This document shows positions 1 to 11,045 of a stretch of DNA of 64,000 nucleotides, piece by piece. The stretch is from Antedon mediterranea. Its lineage: Eukaryota; Echinodermata; Crinoidea; Comatulida; Antedonidae. The translations under genes and the position numbers were made by a program. Numbering within the stretch: the stretch's first letter is position 1; the number at the start of each line of letters is the position of its first letter. The notes under the pieces were generated by a model. The model saw only the letters and a list, made by a program, of their open reading frames with translations. It was not told the DNA's origin and did no database searches. Location: contig NC_092671.1 of NCBI RefSeq assembly GCF_964355755.1, positions 23,207,070 to 23,271,069 of the forward strand, written 5' to 3'.

Positions 1-383
1 TATATATTTACTCAACGGGCGAAAATATTGTGAGTTTATTTCTGTTTGTGGTAAGTATTTAATTAAAAGCATTAATAATATAGATAAACAATTATTGTTT
101 TTAAGCTTTCGTATATCTTAGAATTTGTAATCTTAGATCTTGGGTCTTAGTTTTCAGGATCTTAGGTCTTAGGGGGTCTTAGCTTTCGTGATCTTAGGTT
201 TCGTGACACCCTGCAGTGGTCACTAGCTAGGCCTAGATAATCTACAGCTGTGGGCTAGACCTAGCTAGCTAAGTGTGAAGCCCAGCTGTGAGGCATAACT
301 AGAAAAGTATATGCAGGCTATGCGATGTTTAAATAAAGTAAAAAAATCAAAGTTCTTGTATTTTCTATCAATAAATAAAAGCA
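1..383. repeat. left flank with TCTTAG-rich simple repeat and dispersed-repeat fragment
   Basis: No gene seen. Positions 128-208 are an imperfect array of GATCTTAG/GTCTTAG hexamer-like units. From about 290 onward the sequence is the reverse complement of part of 35030-35340 (shared TTCTTGTATTTTCTATCAAT), so it is a copy of a dispersed element. Confidence 0.6.
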
Positions 384-1423
384 GTCGCTGCTGTAGGAGG
401 AATACATGCATGTGGCTTGTCTCACAAGTTATGGATTTTTTGTTTTTAAACAGCGTCCTCAATGTAAGAAAATAACACTATGTAAATAGATTTGAACCTG
501 TCACTATGGACGAGTTAGGTTATCCGCAGCGCAAACGCCATGTGCACGTCATACGTTAGAATATTGCGCACAGAAAAACAATTATGCCATTGAAAAAATA
601 TTAGTGTGCTCTCTATTTTGTGTCACGTCTAATAATCCGGGAGCCCATGAAGATTTGTTTAGCATTGCGAATACAAAAGGTCTGAGGCATAGAATATGTC
701 AAGTAGGGTCCTGGGACCATCAAACGGCCGTTCTTAAGTTCCCGCCCCTGTACCAACTCTAGGGAGAGGCAATCAAAATACCCCAAAATTTGATTTAATT
801 AGCATAATCGAGTACATAAATGAAACCAATGTTAAAATGTTTATTTTTAGGGTCTAATTGAAGATCCGTCATTCTTAAGTGTCAACTCCTGTACCTAGTC
901 CACTTAAGAAAGCCACTAATTAGCGCTAATTAGCATTTTAATTAGTATAATCGAGTACATCAATATAACCTTCAGCAATACAATAAGAACGTTTAGCCAA
1001 CCAAGAAAACGTAATTCTTAAGTGCCAAATCCTGTACCATGACTCCTTAAGAAAGAGTCAAAGGTCAATGTATGTCCCACCCGGACTTAATTAAAATAAT
1101 GAGTACACATGTGAAACCAATGCTAAAATGTTTATTTTTAGAGTTTATTTGAAGATCTATCATTCTTAAGTATCAACTCCTGTACCTAATCTGCTTAGAA
1201 AGTAATTAATTAGTGGTCATTAAAAGTAGCATGATCAAGTACATCGATGAAACCTTGGAAAGTACAATAAGTAAGTTTAACCAACTGAGAAAACGTAAAG
1301 TGCCAAATCCTGTACCATGACCCCTTAAGAAAGGGTCATAGGTCAATGTATGTCCGACCTGAACTTTAATTAGCATAGTGAGTAGTACATGGGTTCCGGC
1401 CGGTTGCCACGTGGCCTTTTGCC
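384..1423. repeat. tandem segmental duplication, copy 1 (~1040 bp)
   Basis: This block starts GTCGCTGCTGTAGGAGGAAT and ends ...CACGTGGCCTTTTGCC. The next block starts with the same words immediately after it, at an offset of 1040 bases, with only scattered substitutions. Inside it, TTCTTAAGT...CCTGTACC...CTTAAGAAAG words recur at about 731, 872, 1015, 1163 and 1293, giving a basic repeat of roughly 140-150 bp. Alternate units are most similar (for example GAAACCAATG and GAAGATC), which gives a ~290-bp dimeric higher-order unit. No coding capacity is evident. Confidence 0.9.
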
Positions 1424-2453
1424 GTCGCTGCTGTAGGAGGAATACATGCATGTGGCTTGTCTCACAAGTTATGGATTTTTTGTTTTTAAACAGCGTCCTC
1501 AATGTAAGAAAATAACACTATGTAAATAGATTTGAACCTGTCACTATGGACGAGTTAGGTTATCCGCAGCGCAAACGCCATGTGCACGTCATACGTTAGA
1601 ATATTGCGCACAGAAAAACAATTATGCCATTGAAAAAATATTAGTGTGCTCTCTATTTTGTGTCGCGTCTAATAATCCGGGAGCCCATGAAGCTTTGTTT
1701 AGCATTGCGAGTACAAAAGGTCTGAGGCATAGAATATGTCAAGTAGGGTCCTGGGACCATCAAACGGCCGTTCTTAAGTTCCCGCCCCTGTACCAACTCT
1801 AGGGAGAGGCAATCAAAATACCCCAAAATTTGATTTAATTAGCATAATCGAGTACATAAATGAAACCAATTTAAAATGTTTATTTTTAGGGTCTAATTGA
1901 AGATCCGTCATTCTTAAGTGTCAACTCCTGTACCTAGTCCACTTAAGAAAGCCACTAATTAGCATTTTAATTAGTATAATCGAGTACATCAATATAACCT
2001 TCAGCAATACAATAAGTACGTTTAGCCAACCAAGAAAACGTAATTCTTAAGTGCCAAATCCTGTACCATGACTCCTTAAGAAAGGGTCAAAGGTCAATGT
2101 ATGTCCCACCCGGACTTAATTAAAATAATGAGTACACATGTGAAACCAATGCTAAAATGTTTATTTTTAGAGTTTATTTGAAGATCTATCATTCTTAAGT
2201 ATCAACTCCTGTACCTAATCTGCTTAGAAAGTAATTAATTAGTGGTCATTAAAAGTAGCATGATCAAGTACATCGATGAAACCTTGGAAAGTACAATAAG
2301 TAAGTTTAACCAACTGAGAAAACTTAAAGTGCCAAATCCTGTACCATGACCCCTTAAGAAAGGGTCATAGGTCAATGTATGTCCGACCTGAACTTTAATT
2401 AGCATAGTGAGTAGTACATGGGCTCCGGCCGGTTGCCACGTGGCCTTTTGCCG
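1424..2453. repeat. tandem segmental duplication, copy 2 (~1030 bp)
   Basis: Near-identical copy of 384-1423. It differs by a ~10-base loss next to CCACTAATTAGC and a few point changes (for example ATACAAAAGG to GTACAAAAGG). It has the same internal ~143-bp repeat organisation. The high identity indicates a recent duplication. Confidence 0.9.
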
Positions 2454-2565
2454 GCCTTTCGCCACCCGGTATTTCGACACCGGCCCATTTCCACCCAGTC
2501 CATTTTGCAACTCGGGCTTCTGCCACCCGGCCTTTTGCCACCCGGCCTTTTGCCTCCTGATCTGA
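2418..2565. repeat. GGCCTTTTGCCACCC minisatellite
   Basis: About eight imperfect copies of a ~15-bp unit (CACCCGGCCTTTTGC and variants) run from the end of the second duplicated block to about 2560. The inverted version of the unit (GGCCGGGTGGCAACAGGCC) recurs at about 3094-3112, so the two arrays flank 2566-3067 in opposite orientation. Confidence 0.75.
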
Positions 2566-3165
2566 GAGTGTTATTTGCCATTCTTAATTAGGCCTGCAAT
2601 TTAATTAAAATGAACGCACTTAAGATTAAAATGTGTATATCATTTTATAATTAATAAATTGCTTTTCTATGGTATAGACCCAGATGTTTAAAGTTTTCAG
2701 ATAATTGTTAAAGTAGACCACCTTGTTTACCACTTAATTTGTATTTATTCAAATAATTAATGTATACAATTTCGTTACTGATTTCATGAGGACAAAAGCC
2801 TATGATATACAGAATCTTCAATTGACTGTCACAAAACAATTCGTAAAAACAACTGTTTAATTAACATTGATCAGTAGCATTTCCACTGGATGAGAATATA
2901 GGGCCTAATGATCTATATATCGTGATATTAGATTTTTAAATCCTACGATCTTGTATACCATCATTGGGGACAGATGGTTTAATGAATTGGCTCCCCCAGT
3001 CACAAATAATTGTACTGAGAGCGGGGAAAACTATAGACCTATATATTCGCCCAGACGCTACGCGCCTTTGTAGCAAGCACGCCAGTTTGCAGCAGGCCGG
3101 GTGGCAACAGGCCAGTTGGAAACTCTGCATGAATTCATCTACAATTTATCTTCTTACATAAGTTA
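2566..3165. repeat. spacer between inverted minisatellites
   Basis: AT-rich spacer with no credible gene. The right end (about 3068-3125) carries GCAGGCCGGGTGGCAAC-type units, inverted relative to 2418-2565. Possibly a foldback element whose ends are minisatellites; the exact ends and a target duplication were not found. Confidence 0.4.
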
Positions 3166-3735
3166 AAAAAATTGAGGATCACCTTCGATCCTGAAGAGCT
3201 ATAATAGATTAAAAATTGCCGTTATTTTGACAATATTTTATAACTTTTTTAACTAAAACACGCACAAATGGTCTAAATCAACTAGGAAAGGCTGTAAAAG
3301 CATAATTCAAGAGAAAAACACATGATTTTCATGCTCTGTGCGCACCATACGCGTACATTTTTTCACGTGCGTGGGAATTTTTAACATACTCAAAATGTCA
3401 TGATCAGCGTAGAAATTTTATTAGAAACTAATTTTTCGCATTTTGAAATTTTAAATGCGCGTGCGCGCGTAACTTTTTGTGAAACATGCCATTTTTAATC
3501 CATAGAAAGTTTGCCCTTGATATGACTTAAATTTTCACTAAGTGTCAATACAAAATGACTTTTGGTTTATAATCTATGATCAATCATTGAAATTCATAAA
3601 ATGAGGTCATTCAAAAATAGAAGGTGCACAAGTTCACATAAATGTCGATTTGTTGACAAAGTTACGATATGTTCTGTTTACACGTTTTAGAGAAATGTAA
3701 CGCACAAAAATGACAGAAGGAAAGAAGTAATAGAC
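3166..3735. mobile_element. DNA-element family F1 (TTATCCGC type), partial copy
   Basis: Matches the distal part of the full-length copy at 48490-50037. Shared words include GAGCTAT.ACAGATTAAAA, AATTCAAGAGAAAAA, TTGAAATTTTAAATGCGCG, CATGCCATTTTTAATCC and AAAAATAGAAGGTGCACA. Its right end abuts the left end of the next copy (3740), so two copies are in tandem. No open frame. Confidence 0.75.
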
Positions 3736-3739
3736 ACGA

Positions 3740-3837
3740 ATCTTGTCACTATGACGAGTTAGTTATCCGCACCACAAACGCCGCGTGCACGTCATACGTT
3801 AGAATTTTGCACACAGAAAAAGATTATGGCATTATGA
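3740..3837. mobile_element. F1 element, left part, interrupted by a LINE
   Basis: Starts TTGTCACTATGACGAGTTAG and carries TTATCCGC, then CACGTCATACGTTAGAAT, as at 48480-48550 (and degenerately at 515-600 and 1556-1640). The match stops after GGCATTATGAC. The F1 sequence resumes at about 6855, after the LINE. Confidence 0.75.
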
Positions 3838-3897
3838 CCTGATCTGGACGTGTGTCGCTGAGCTATCTGCAAGACCCCTCTATTTTCCTTATTTTGG

Positions 3898-4404
3898 TTG
3901 TTTAACTTTTTGATGTGTCTTATTTATCGATTACTATCACTGCTTGATGTTTTAGATGATATTTTGATGAATTTTGATGGATTTTTGTGCTTGTACATTC
4001 ATAATTTAGCCGTTTTTGTGCTTGTCGCCGGTTTGGTCGTTTTTTTTTTTTGGAGACAGTACGGGTACGCAATGACAAAGGAACTGCATATACAGGTGGA
4101 GGTAAACAATAGACCTGCTTGTATGCATACCGGTAGCGATTCTCGGCCTAGAAAACGACAAAGAAGGAAACGCGGAGGTGTTAAGCTAAGAAGGAAAATT
4201 GATACAAGGATAAATTTTCGTTCAGTAGAAAATACGGTGATCAAAGGTCGTAATATTGGAAATTTGATCCCATGCAACACAGGGGATTTAGCTGCACCGA
4301 CAATCATGTATACGAATGCGTGGTCATTAAAGAATAAAGCAGACAAATTTCACTGTACCTTAAAGAAACATAATGTCGATGTAGCGATAGTCACTGAAAT
4401 ATGA
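3898..4404 (+). pseudogene. LINE endonuclease N-terminal fragment
   Basis: A 168-residue frame ends at an in-frame TGA. Residues 1-55 are hydrophobic and Leu/Phe-rich. Residues 75-100 are very basic (RKRQRRKRGGVKLRRK). From about residue 138, TIMYTNAWSLKNKADKF and VDVAIVTEI match the start of the LINE EEP endonuclease, including the catalytic-site Asn and Glu. Translation past the stop continues with endonuclease-like residues (GGGVVCFAADHLE, IGAIYYPPSANY), so the stop is a later mutation in an old element. Confidence 0.7.
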
Positions 4405-5026
4405 CTAACGGAGGAAACACAAGGTATAGTTAACTTTTGCGATTATAAAGGCGTTTTTAAAAACAGAACTGATAAAATCGGCGGTGGCGTAGTATGCTTT
4501 GCAGCGGACCACCTGGAAATCCATCTGATTGTTACGCATACTAATTGCAAATTCAAATGCCTATGGTTAAAAATTAGCTATCGCTCTACACAGAACAGCA
4601 AAACATGTTCTATATATATAGGAGCTATTTACTACCCGCCATCTGCTAACTACAGTACCCCAACCAACTTTTAGAGCATGCTGGAAATGTAATTGATAGT
4701 ATTTATGGAATGGATAGATCGGCAAATGTCATAGTACTTGGTGATTTCAACCATCTAAACACTACCTATATGCAATCCGAATTAGGTCATAGCGACCATT
4801 GTTGTATACTATTGAAACCAATTCAAGTTATACCTACCTCTAACTACACCACTTGTATTATCCAACCGTATCGTAACTAGTCGGTTAGATTATTTGGATC
4901 ATGGATCACTGCCCATGACTGGTAACCGACAACAAAACCGATAAGCCGTGGATGGCGCCAAGAATCAAGAGATTGATTGTAGAACGACAGTTGGCCTTTT
5001 CTAGTAACCATACCCAACAATGAAGA

Positions 5027-6230
5027 ATGAAATGGAACGCCTTACAAAGAGCAATTACGCACGCGAAGGAGAAGTTTTATGCGACCTTATTAAAGTGTCT
5101 AAAAAGCAATAGCCCTGCTAGATGGCACAAAGGAATCGTGGATCTCTGCAATCTAAAGAAAAAACGCTTTATCATCCCTGGTCTATCAACGCAAGTGACT
5201 GTTGAAGTAATTAATCAACATTTTGCCACGATTTGTAGAAAATTTTCCGCTCTTGACATTACAAAACTACCAAATTACTTACCTGCATCGGAAACGCCAC
5301 CCGTTATCTACCCAGGACAAGTAAAATCTGCAATCCATAAGTTAAACGTACAAAAAGCAGGACACCCAGAAGATCTACCAGTCAAATTAATTAAGGAATT
5401 CTCATTTGAACTCTCTTATCCATTAGCGGACATTTTTAACTCTTCTTTAAATGAAGGTAATTTTCCTAAACAATGGAAAAAGGCTACTATAATACCAGTT
5501 CCTAAGGTTCCAGACGCTAATAATTGTAATGACCTGCTAGCGGTGGGTAACTAATGATATAAAAGATTCTTTAGATAGTAAGCAATTTGGTTGTCGTAGA
5601 GGCTCGTCAACTTCACACTACCTCGTAGACCTGATAAATTCTGTTGTATCTGACCTGGAGGAGGGTAGTAAATATTTAAACTTATGTGTTGTACTTTACC
5701 AAGGCTTTCGATCGTGTGGATCATAATGTTGTCATAAATAAATTAATATCCATAGGAGTGAGGCCGTCCATTCTTCCTACCGTTTGTAGTTTCCTCTTAA
5801 ATCACACATGCAATACCAAAGTTAAGGGAGCCACCTCTTCTAATTCTAATATTACTTGCGGGGTGCCCCAGGGCACTAAGTTGGGCCCCCTTCTCTTTTT
5901 GGTGTTAGTCAACGATGTTGCTGAGGGAACTGACAGACGGTGGAATTATGTGGACGACCTCACTCTCTTAGTAAAGTAGTTAGAAGTAATGATAGACAAT
6001 TGTTGCAGGACACTTTAAATCAACTTGATGATTGGTGTTTGATAAATAGAGTTCTTGCCAGGCCATCCAAGTGCAATGTGATGCGTATTTCCTTCCTAAA
6101 GTCCGACTGTCCTCCTCCCAGTTTCAATCTAAATGGCCATGATCTTATATGTGTAAATCACATGAAACTGCTTGGTGTCACCTTGCAGAATAACCTTTAA
6201 TGGGATATGCATATTCAGGGTATCGTTGCT
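5027..6230 (+). pseudogene. LINE reverse transcriptase remnant
   Basis: Spread over three frames. The fingers region has LNVQKAGHPEDLPVKLI and FPKQWKKATIIPVPK (5330-5500). Motif A is YFTKAFDRVDH near 5700, motif B is CGVPQGTKLGPLLF near 5860, and the catalytic YVDD is near 5950. The thumb region has NHMKLLGVTLQNNL near 6150-6198. At least two frameshifts and stops separate these blocks. It belongs with the endonuclease fragment upstream as one LINE ORF2. Confidence 0.8.
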
Positions 6231-6854
6231 AAAGCCTGTCAACGTTTGTACACTTTGATTATACTTAAGAAAGCCGAGGCGCCTTCTAAAGATCTACTAC
6301 TGTACAAGTATATACCTATATACGTCCTTTAGTTGAATATGATTGTCCTGTGTGGCACAGTTCAATTACGAAAGACCAAACTAAGCCAAAAAAGAGCTCT
6401 ACGAATCATTTATGGCATTAACTATGTATCCTACGAGTCTGCTCTTAAATTGTCAGACCTTCCATCGCTAGTTAACAGAAGAGACCAACAAGTCTGATAC
6501 ATTTAGAAGCATTCTTCCCCCTGTTCGTGACATTAGCAGAACCCTGAGGTCTAGATGTAAGCCTTGACTCGAAATCCCGTTTGATTGTACGGAGAGATTT
6601 AGATCTTCACCAGTCCCTTTCTTAGTCCGACTCAATAATGATGATGTTTCAACAAATATTGAATAGGCTGGAACTATTTAACTTACCAGTGGAAAAATGT
6701 TGATGTTTTTTTTTTTAAACTATAGTTTTACCTTTTATACATATTTATATATTTTTATCAAATTTTGTAAAATACTACTTTTCAGCCTTTTGGCTGCCGT
6801 TGTATTTTTGATGTCTTTTTATGAATAAATATGCCTGAAATAATAATATTGTTA

Positions 6855-8170
6855 GTGCTGAATTCTGTCTATTTTGTGTCATATAGTATATACAGTATAA
6901 ACTGTATAATCTGTATACATATTACATACAGTGTAGGTGACATTACGGGACCCACCAATTATTCAAATTTTTAATCATAGCAATAGTATCAAAATGAAAC
7001 ACTAAGATAGCAAGTTCGGAAAGAAATTTTAATACGTAAAATATAGCTCTTTTAAATAATGTGATGAACTATGACGCAAAATATGAAAATACAACTTTTT
7101 TTATTCAACTGGCCATATGATGACGTCACAACATCTGATTGGCAAATTGTTCACATGGATTCGTATCTACAATCCAATAGCTTCCAAAAAACGTTTTAAT
7201 CATGATTATCACTTATTATTCTGACGAGCTATAACAGATTAAAATTTACCCTAAAGATGAAAATATGTGATAATATGACATTTTTAGACATGATGACGTC
7301 ATACAAATTAAAATATTTTTAACTCATGCGAAAGATAGTTGATTGACCTAGATAATATTAAAATCTTGGAGGAAATAAGATACGGAGAAGCGAGATGCGC
7401 TCTATTGAAAGTGATGAGCAATAACGAAAGAGACAAAAATCCTATATTTTACATTTGTGTGGCCATACAATGATGTCACAATGTTCCGTTAGCCATATTG
7501 ATGATTCATGATCCGATATCTACAACTCATTAACTTCCAGAATATGTAATTAAAAAAAGTTTACCTTGTAGTTTAGAATCTATGACTGTTTAAAAAATGG
7601 CATAATATTGACGAATTTTTGAACTTTTTCATTTAAAACGTGTACAAATTATACAATTTGACATGCTCGTATGATGTAATTTGAAGTCGAAATTTTTAAA
7701 AAATAGGTAAAATTACTATAAAAGGTTGGAAAAACATTCACGCAAAAAAATGTTTTAGCGCTACGTACGCACCATGCGCATACAAATTTGAACGCACATG
7801 GGAATTTTTTACATGCGCAAAATGTCATGAATCGCGTAAAAAGTTGATTAGAAATTAATTTTGGGCATTTTGAAATTTTAAATGCGCGTGTGCGCGTAAC
7901 TTCTTGTAAAACATGCCATTTTTAATCCACAAAAAGTTTGCCCTTGATATGATCTAAATTTTCACAAAGTGTCAAAACAAAATTATGCTTGGTTTTTAGT
8001 CTATGATCAATCATAAAATCGCGCGTAAGTCATGTTGCGCAACTCTGACGTCATTCAAAAATAGGAGGTGCAAACTTCAAGTAAATGCCCATATGTTGAC
8101 AAAGTTATGAAATGTTATGTTTACCTATTTCAGAGATACATTCTGCACAAAAAGTGAGGGAGAAGGACAG
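6855..8170. mobile_element. F1 element, right part after the LINE
   Basis: Resumes at GTTAGTGCTGAATTCTGTC, colinear with 48598-49960. It holds several CRE-like TGACGTCA palindromes (about 7121, 7296, 8048) and a GCGCGTGTGCGCG tract. No coding frame. The right terminus is degraded around 8150-8190. Confidence 0.75.
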
Positions 8171-8199
8171 TAAGACTAATAAAGAAAAAAAAAAATCGT

Positions 8200-8298
8200 G
8201 CCAATAAAATACTAAAAAATGTCGTCATTTTATGCGTACGTAAAATCCAGGAAACGTAAAATCAGTGGTACGTAAAACAAAGGTTCTACTGTATTCAC
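8200..8298. mobile_element. pogo/Tigger-like element end
   Basis: Three degenerate CGTAAAA words precede GGTTCTACTGTA, the inverted complement of the terminus TACAGTAGAACC at 34980-34991. CAGTAGAACC-type ends next to TA are typical of pogo-group elements. Only one end is convincing here. Confidence 0.5.
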
Positions 8299-8494
8299 CT
8301 TTGTTCAAGGCTAAAATGGAGTAGGTATGGGGGTGTCTGTATGCAAACGCAACATGTGCATACGTTAAAATATGAACATACTTTAAAATATTAACGAATG
8401 AAATGATTATGCATCCTATGACATTAAGTAAATGTTTACAGTGATGAATTGTGTCTATTTTGTGTCATACAGTATTTTTACAGAATACAATGTA
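8299..8494. repeat. degenerate F1-like fragment
   Basis: Words such as ACGCAACATGTGCATACGTTA, GATTATGCAT and GTCTATTTTGTGTCATACAGTA resemble the F1 left end and its TTTTGTGTCATA segment, but are too eroded to give borders. No gene. Confidence 0.4.
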
Positions 8495-9298
8495 CCGTAT
8501 ATTTCGGTGTATAAGTCGCACTTTTGACACGCAAATTTGACCTCTAAATTAAGGGTGCGTCTTATACACCGAACATAATGCCTCACCATACAGATTGTAC
8601 ATAGGCCTAGGCTATCGTCACCTCGTTTGCTAGGCCTGAGTAGGCTAGGCCTAGCTAAAGTAACTAACTAACGTAACGGCAACCTGCTTCTGCCTAGTTT
8701 TCAAGGCATTTTAGCATGATGTTATACTAAAAATATGATGAAAAGATTTGTTCATTATGGCGATAAAATTTCATTTGTAAACGTTTACGTACGATTGGAA
8801 TAGTATTATTTATACAGTAGTTATACGCACGATCGCCGTACCCCCAGCGCAAGCCCTTCTTGCGGCGGCCACATGGTGTACGGTATTCGACTAGTATATT
8901 CTCCAGGTGATTATAGCATGGACCTAGCGTACACACTTCTCGGATACATAGATACTAATCGAATACGATTGTCCGTGAAAACGTCCGCCCTCTCGAAATG
9001 ATCGAGCGAGGCTAGCCCACATATACGTGTTACACACATGGTCATGCACTCGATGTTGCGGCTGTTGAGGCTGGGCGCGGCCGAGCCTAGGTAAGAAAAA
9101 ACCTAAATAAAGGACGCCGTTGCAGATATAACAAAATATATTATTACAATAATATTGATTACAATTTAAAAAAACATTGTTTTGATGAAATATAAGGTGC
9201 GTCTTATACACCGACGATATAAAAAATACCGATATTTTACTCTCAGTTAGGGGGTGCGTCTTATACACAGGTGCGACTTATACACCGAAATATACGGT
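8495..9298. mobile_element. TA-flanked DNA element F2, copy 1 (804 bp)
   Basis: Perfect-looking terminal inverted repeats read CCGTATATTTCGGTGTATAA on the left and TTATACACCGAAATATACGG on the right, flanked by TA on both sides (8493-8494 and 9299-9300). Internally the GGTGCGTCTTATACACCGA motif is repeated at both subterminal regions. A TA target is used by Tc1/mariner/pogo-group elements. No transposase is present, so it is non-autonomous. A second copy lies at 52026-56166. Confidence 0.88.
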
Positions 9299-9300
9299 AT

Positions 9301-9750
9301 ATATAATGATTCGGATATTGGCTGAACATAATAATAATTTATGGTTAAAACTCCCATCAAACTGTTTCCCATAATTGTGCCTGTCAACTTGTTGGCACTT
9401 TATTTCATGACACAAGTGTTCATTTTCAAATTATTAATAAATAAAAACACTTCACCACATAATCATATTTCAAAGCTGCGAAGGAGATCTTCTTTGATAG
9501 ATACTGTAGGATGGCATTGGCATATACTTACCAGATAATAACAAATTTCTTTATATTATGAGAGAGTGTAAGTTCTTCTTATGCACATATCTAATTATAA
9601 AAATGACTGGAATTGTACTTACGTAGTTTTACATTAGCGGGCACAATTGTTTCAAAGTTAGCGGCCAAAATTGGATCAAAATACCCCACTTTGGGTACTT
9701 GCTACTGTAATGTATGCATTTATAGCTGATAAAATACAAAAAAAACTAAC
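9301..9750. other. TANC intron, left part
   Basis: No gene. AT-rich, with nothing recognisable except the donor-side sequence GTTAGTTTTT (minus strand) adjoining the ankyrin exon at 9751. The next TANC exon is not seen anywhere to the left within the window. Confidence 0.6.
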
Positions 9751-9987
9751 CTGTGCTCTTTTTATCATCAGCATACGAATAATATCCAAATGGCCGAAAG
9801 CAGCAGCATAGCATAGTGCTGTCATTCCATCATCAGAACTGGAACTCACACTTGCATCAAACTCCAACAAGAGAGATACCATTTCAGTATGACCTTCTTT
9901 GGCAGACACGCACATTATTGGTGCATTGTGTAAAATATCTGTTTTCTGGTTAGGATTTGCACCTGCTAGTAGCAAAAGACGACTGAC
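9751..9987 (-). CDS. TANC: TANC exon 10: first ankyrin repeats
   Basis: A 237-nt exon (79 codons, phase 0 at both ends) corresponding to residues 1080-1158 of the assembled protein. The acceptor is ...CTTATCTTAG and the donor GTTAGT. It starts [13 protein letters not shown], continues [20 protein letters not shown], and then [20 protein letters not shown]. These are two ankyrin repeats plus the start of a third, closely following the vertebrate TANC1/2 order directly after the ATPase module. In that family the ankyrin block binds partners at the postsynaptic density. The protein must continue beyond the left edge of the window, because TANC proteins have about ten ankyrin repeats, TPRs and a C-terminal tail. 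Confidence 0.93.
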
Positions 9988-10397
9988 CTAAGATAAGATA
10001 AGATTACTACATTAATTCTAAATAATGAATGTTCATGAATGCAATGGTACAAATAATTTATAAGGATGAGGCGAAACGAAGTAAAATATAACCTTTCAGC
10101 TTTCACCTCATGAATACAAAACAATTATAATTTGTTTCATAACATCTAAACAGATTCCTGTCATTTGACTCAGATCGAATACAAAAAAGGTAGGCCTACA
10201 TTGGATAAACATTCAAACGGTTTTTTGTAACATATTTATTATATATAAATATTTATTTTTATATTAATATTAAATATTATTATTTGATTTTATAACACAC
10301 CTACAGTTTTTTATGTCAACTACTTCTAAGCGAATTAGAATGTCATTCTTTAATTAAAATGCAAACTTGAACATTGTGGCTAGAGTACTACACTTAC
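9988..10397. other. TANC intron 9
   Basis: 410 bases, AT-rich. No gene or clear repeat seen. The donor on the right is GTAAGTG (minus strand), the acceptor on the left TTATCTTAG. Confidence 0.7.
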
Positions 10398-10629
10398 TTT
10401 AACATTTGGAAAGAACACATTGCGTCTCTGAACTAACGTTTTAGATAGATTATCTGTATTAATGTGCATCCAAATAGCTTGCAGCTCTCTGGATGAGTAG
10501 CCCATTTGTCTGCCTAAAGCCTTGTAGATATGAGCTTTTAGAATGTGGTGCCCGAGTTCAAACGCCTGCTCCACATTTAGTCTTTTCAACTGGCGGGTCA
10601 TTTTGAACCCAATCAAAGCATGACCATAT
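10398..10629 (-). CDS. TANC: TANC exon 9: helical linker to ankyrin repeats
   Basis: A 232-nt exon encoding residues 1002-1079. The acceptor is TTATTTTGCAG and the donor a consensus GTAAGTG. The first codon is completed by AG from exon 8 (Arg). The sequence YGHALIGFKMTRQ...VEQAFELGHHILKAHIYK...LQAIW...RNVFFPNVK follows the vertebrate TANC segment between the winged-helix-like region and ankyrin repeat 1 almost residue for residue (GHHILKAHI is diagnostic). It ends in phase 0, joining NVK to VSRLL of exon 10. No stop or frameshift. Confidence 0.95.
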
Positions 10630-10649
10630 CTGCAAAATAACAAAATATT

Positions 10650-10770
10650 TATTGTTCTATTGATAATGGGAAATTTAGTCTAGTTGCAATAGATTTAAAA
10701 AAGGCATTTGATACAGTTGTCACACAGTCACAACTACAGCTCTCTTGGACCATTGATCGACTTGTTATAA
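10650..10770 (+). pseudogene. LINE reverse-transcriptase shard beside a splice acceptor
   Basis: On the plus strand, about 40 residues read ...DNGKFSLVAIDLKKAFDTV..., which is reverse-transcriptase motif A (catalytic Asp followed by LKKAFDTV). It begins about 20 bases from the acceptor of TANC exon 9, antisense to the host gene. No other RT motif is nearby, so it is a truncated relic. Confidence 0.7.
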
Positions 10771-10904
10771 TGATGTTTTCCACATGTTGTTAGGTCAACC
10801 CTGATACTACAGTGCAAGAAATGTTTGGAAAACAACATTCCATCTTTTTATGAATTTTCGTACAATTTGCAGTTTCCTTTCCAGAATTATGAAAATCAAT
10901 TTTA

Positions 10905-11045
10905 TGTACTAGAGGGCTCGCTCGACCTCTGGTAAGTGCAGACGATGGTTCTCGGAATGTTAAATAATGACTCAGGTAAAAACCTCACAGGTTGTAGGAC
11001 ATTCAGGCCTGTACGTTTTTGTAGGTCATTTAACATGATTAAAAT
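10905..11045. repeat. dispersed repeat shared with 21480-21640
   Basis: ACTAGAGGGC..GCTCG.., GACGATGGTTCTCGGAATG and AATGAC.C.GGTAAAAA occur in the same order here and at 21479-21565. No coding frame and no clear ends. Confidence 0.65.

Larger units (their letters stand above)
3838..6850 (+). mobile_element. CR1/Jockey-group LINE, decayed, inserted in F1
   Basis: A ~3.0-kb non-LTR retrotransposon lies between the two halves of an F1 element. It encodes, in order, a basic leader (GSDSRPRKRQRRKRGG), an apurinic-like endonuclease start (YTNAWSLKNK...VAIVTE) and a reverse transcriptase. Its 3' end is an AT-rich trailer with AATAAATATGCCTGAA. Many stops and frameshifts (for example a TGA at 4402) make it non-functional. 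Clade assignment by tree was not possible here; the basic leader plus endonuclease arrangement is typical of CR1-group LINEs. Confidence 0.8.

Noticed and set aside
2235-2581. Minus frames rich in RPGGKRPGG-type repeats
   Set aside because: Translation of the GGCCTTTTGCC minisatellite; no domain and no splice context.
8924-9268. 114-residue minus frame, similar to a 117-residue frame at 55784-56137
   Set aside because: Both lie inside the two F2 element copies and run into the terminal repeat. Similarity follows from DNA identity, not protein conservation, and the composition is not protein-like.
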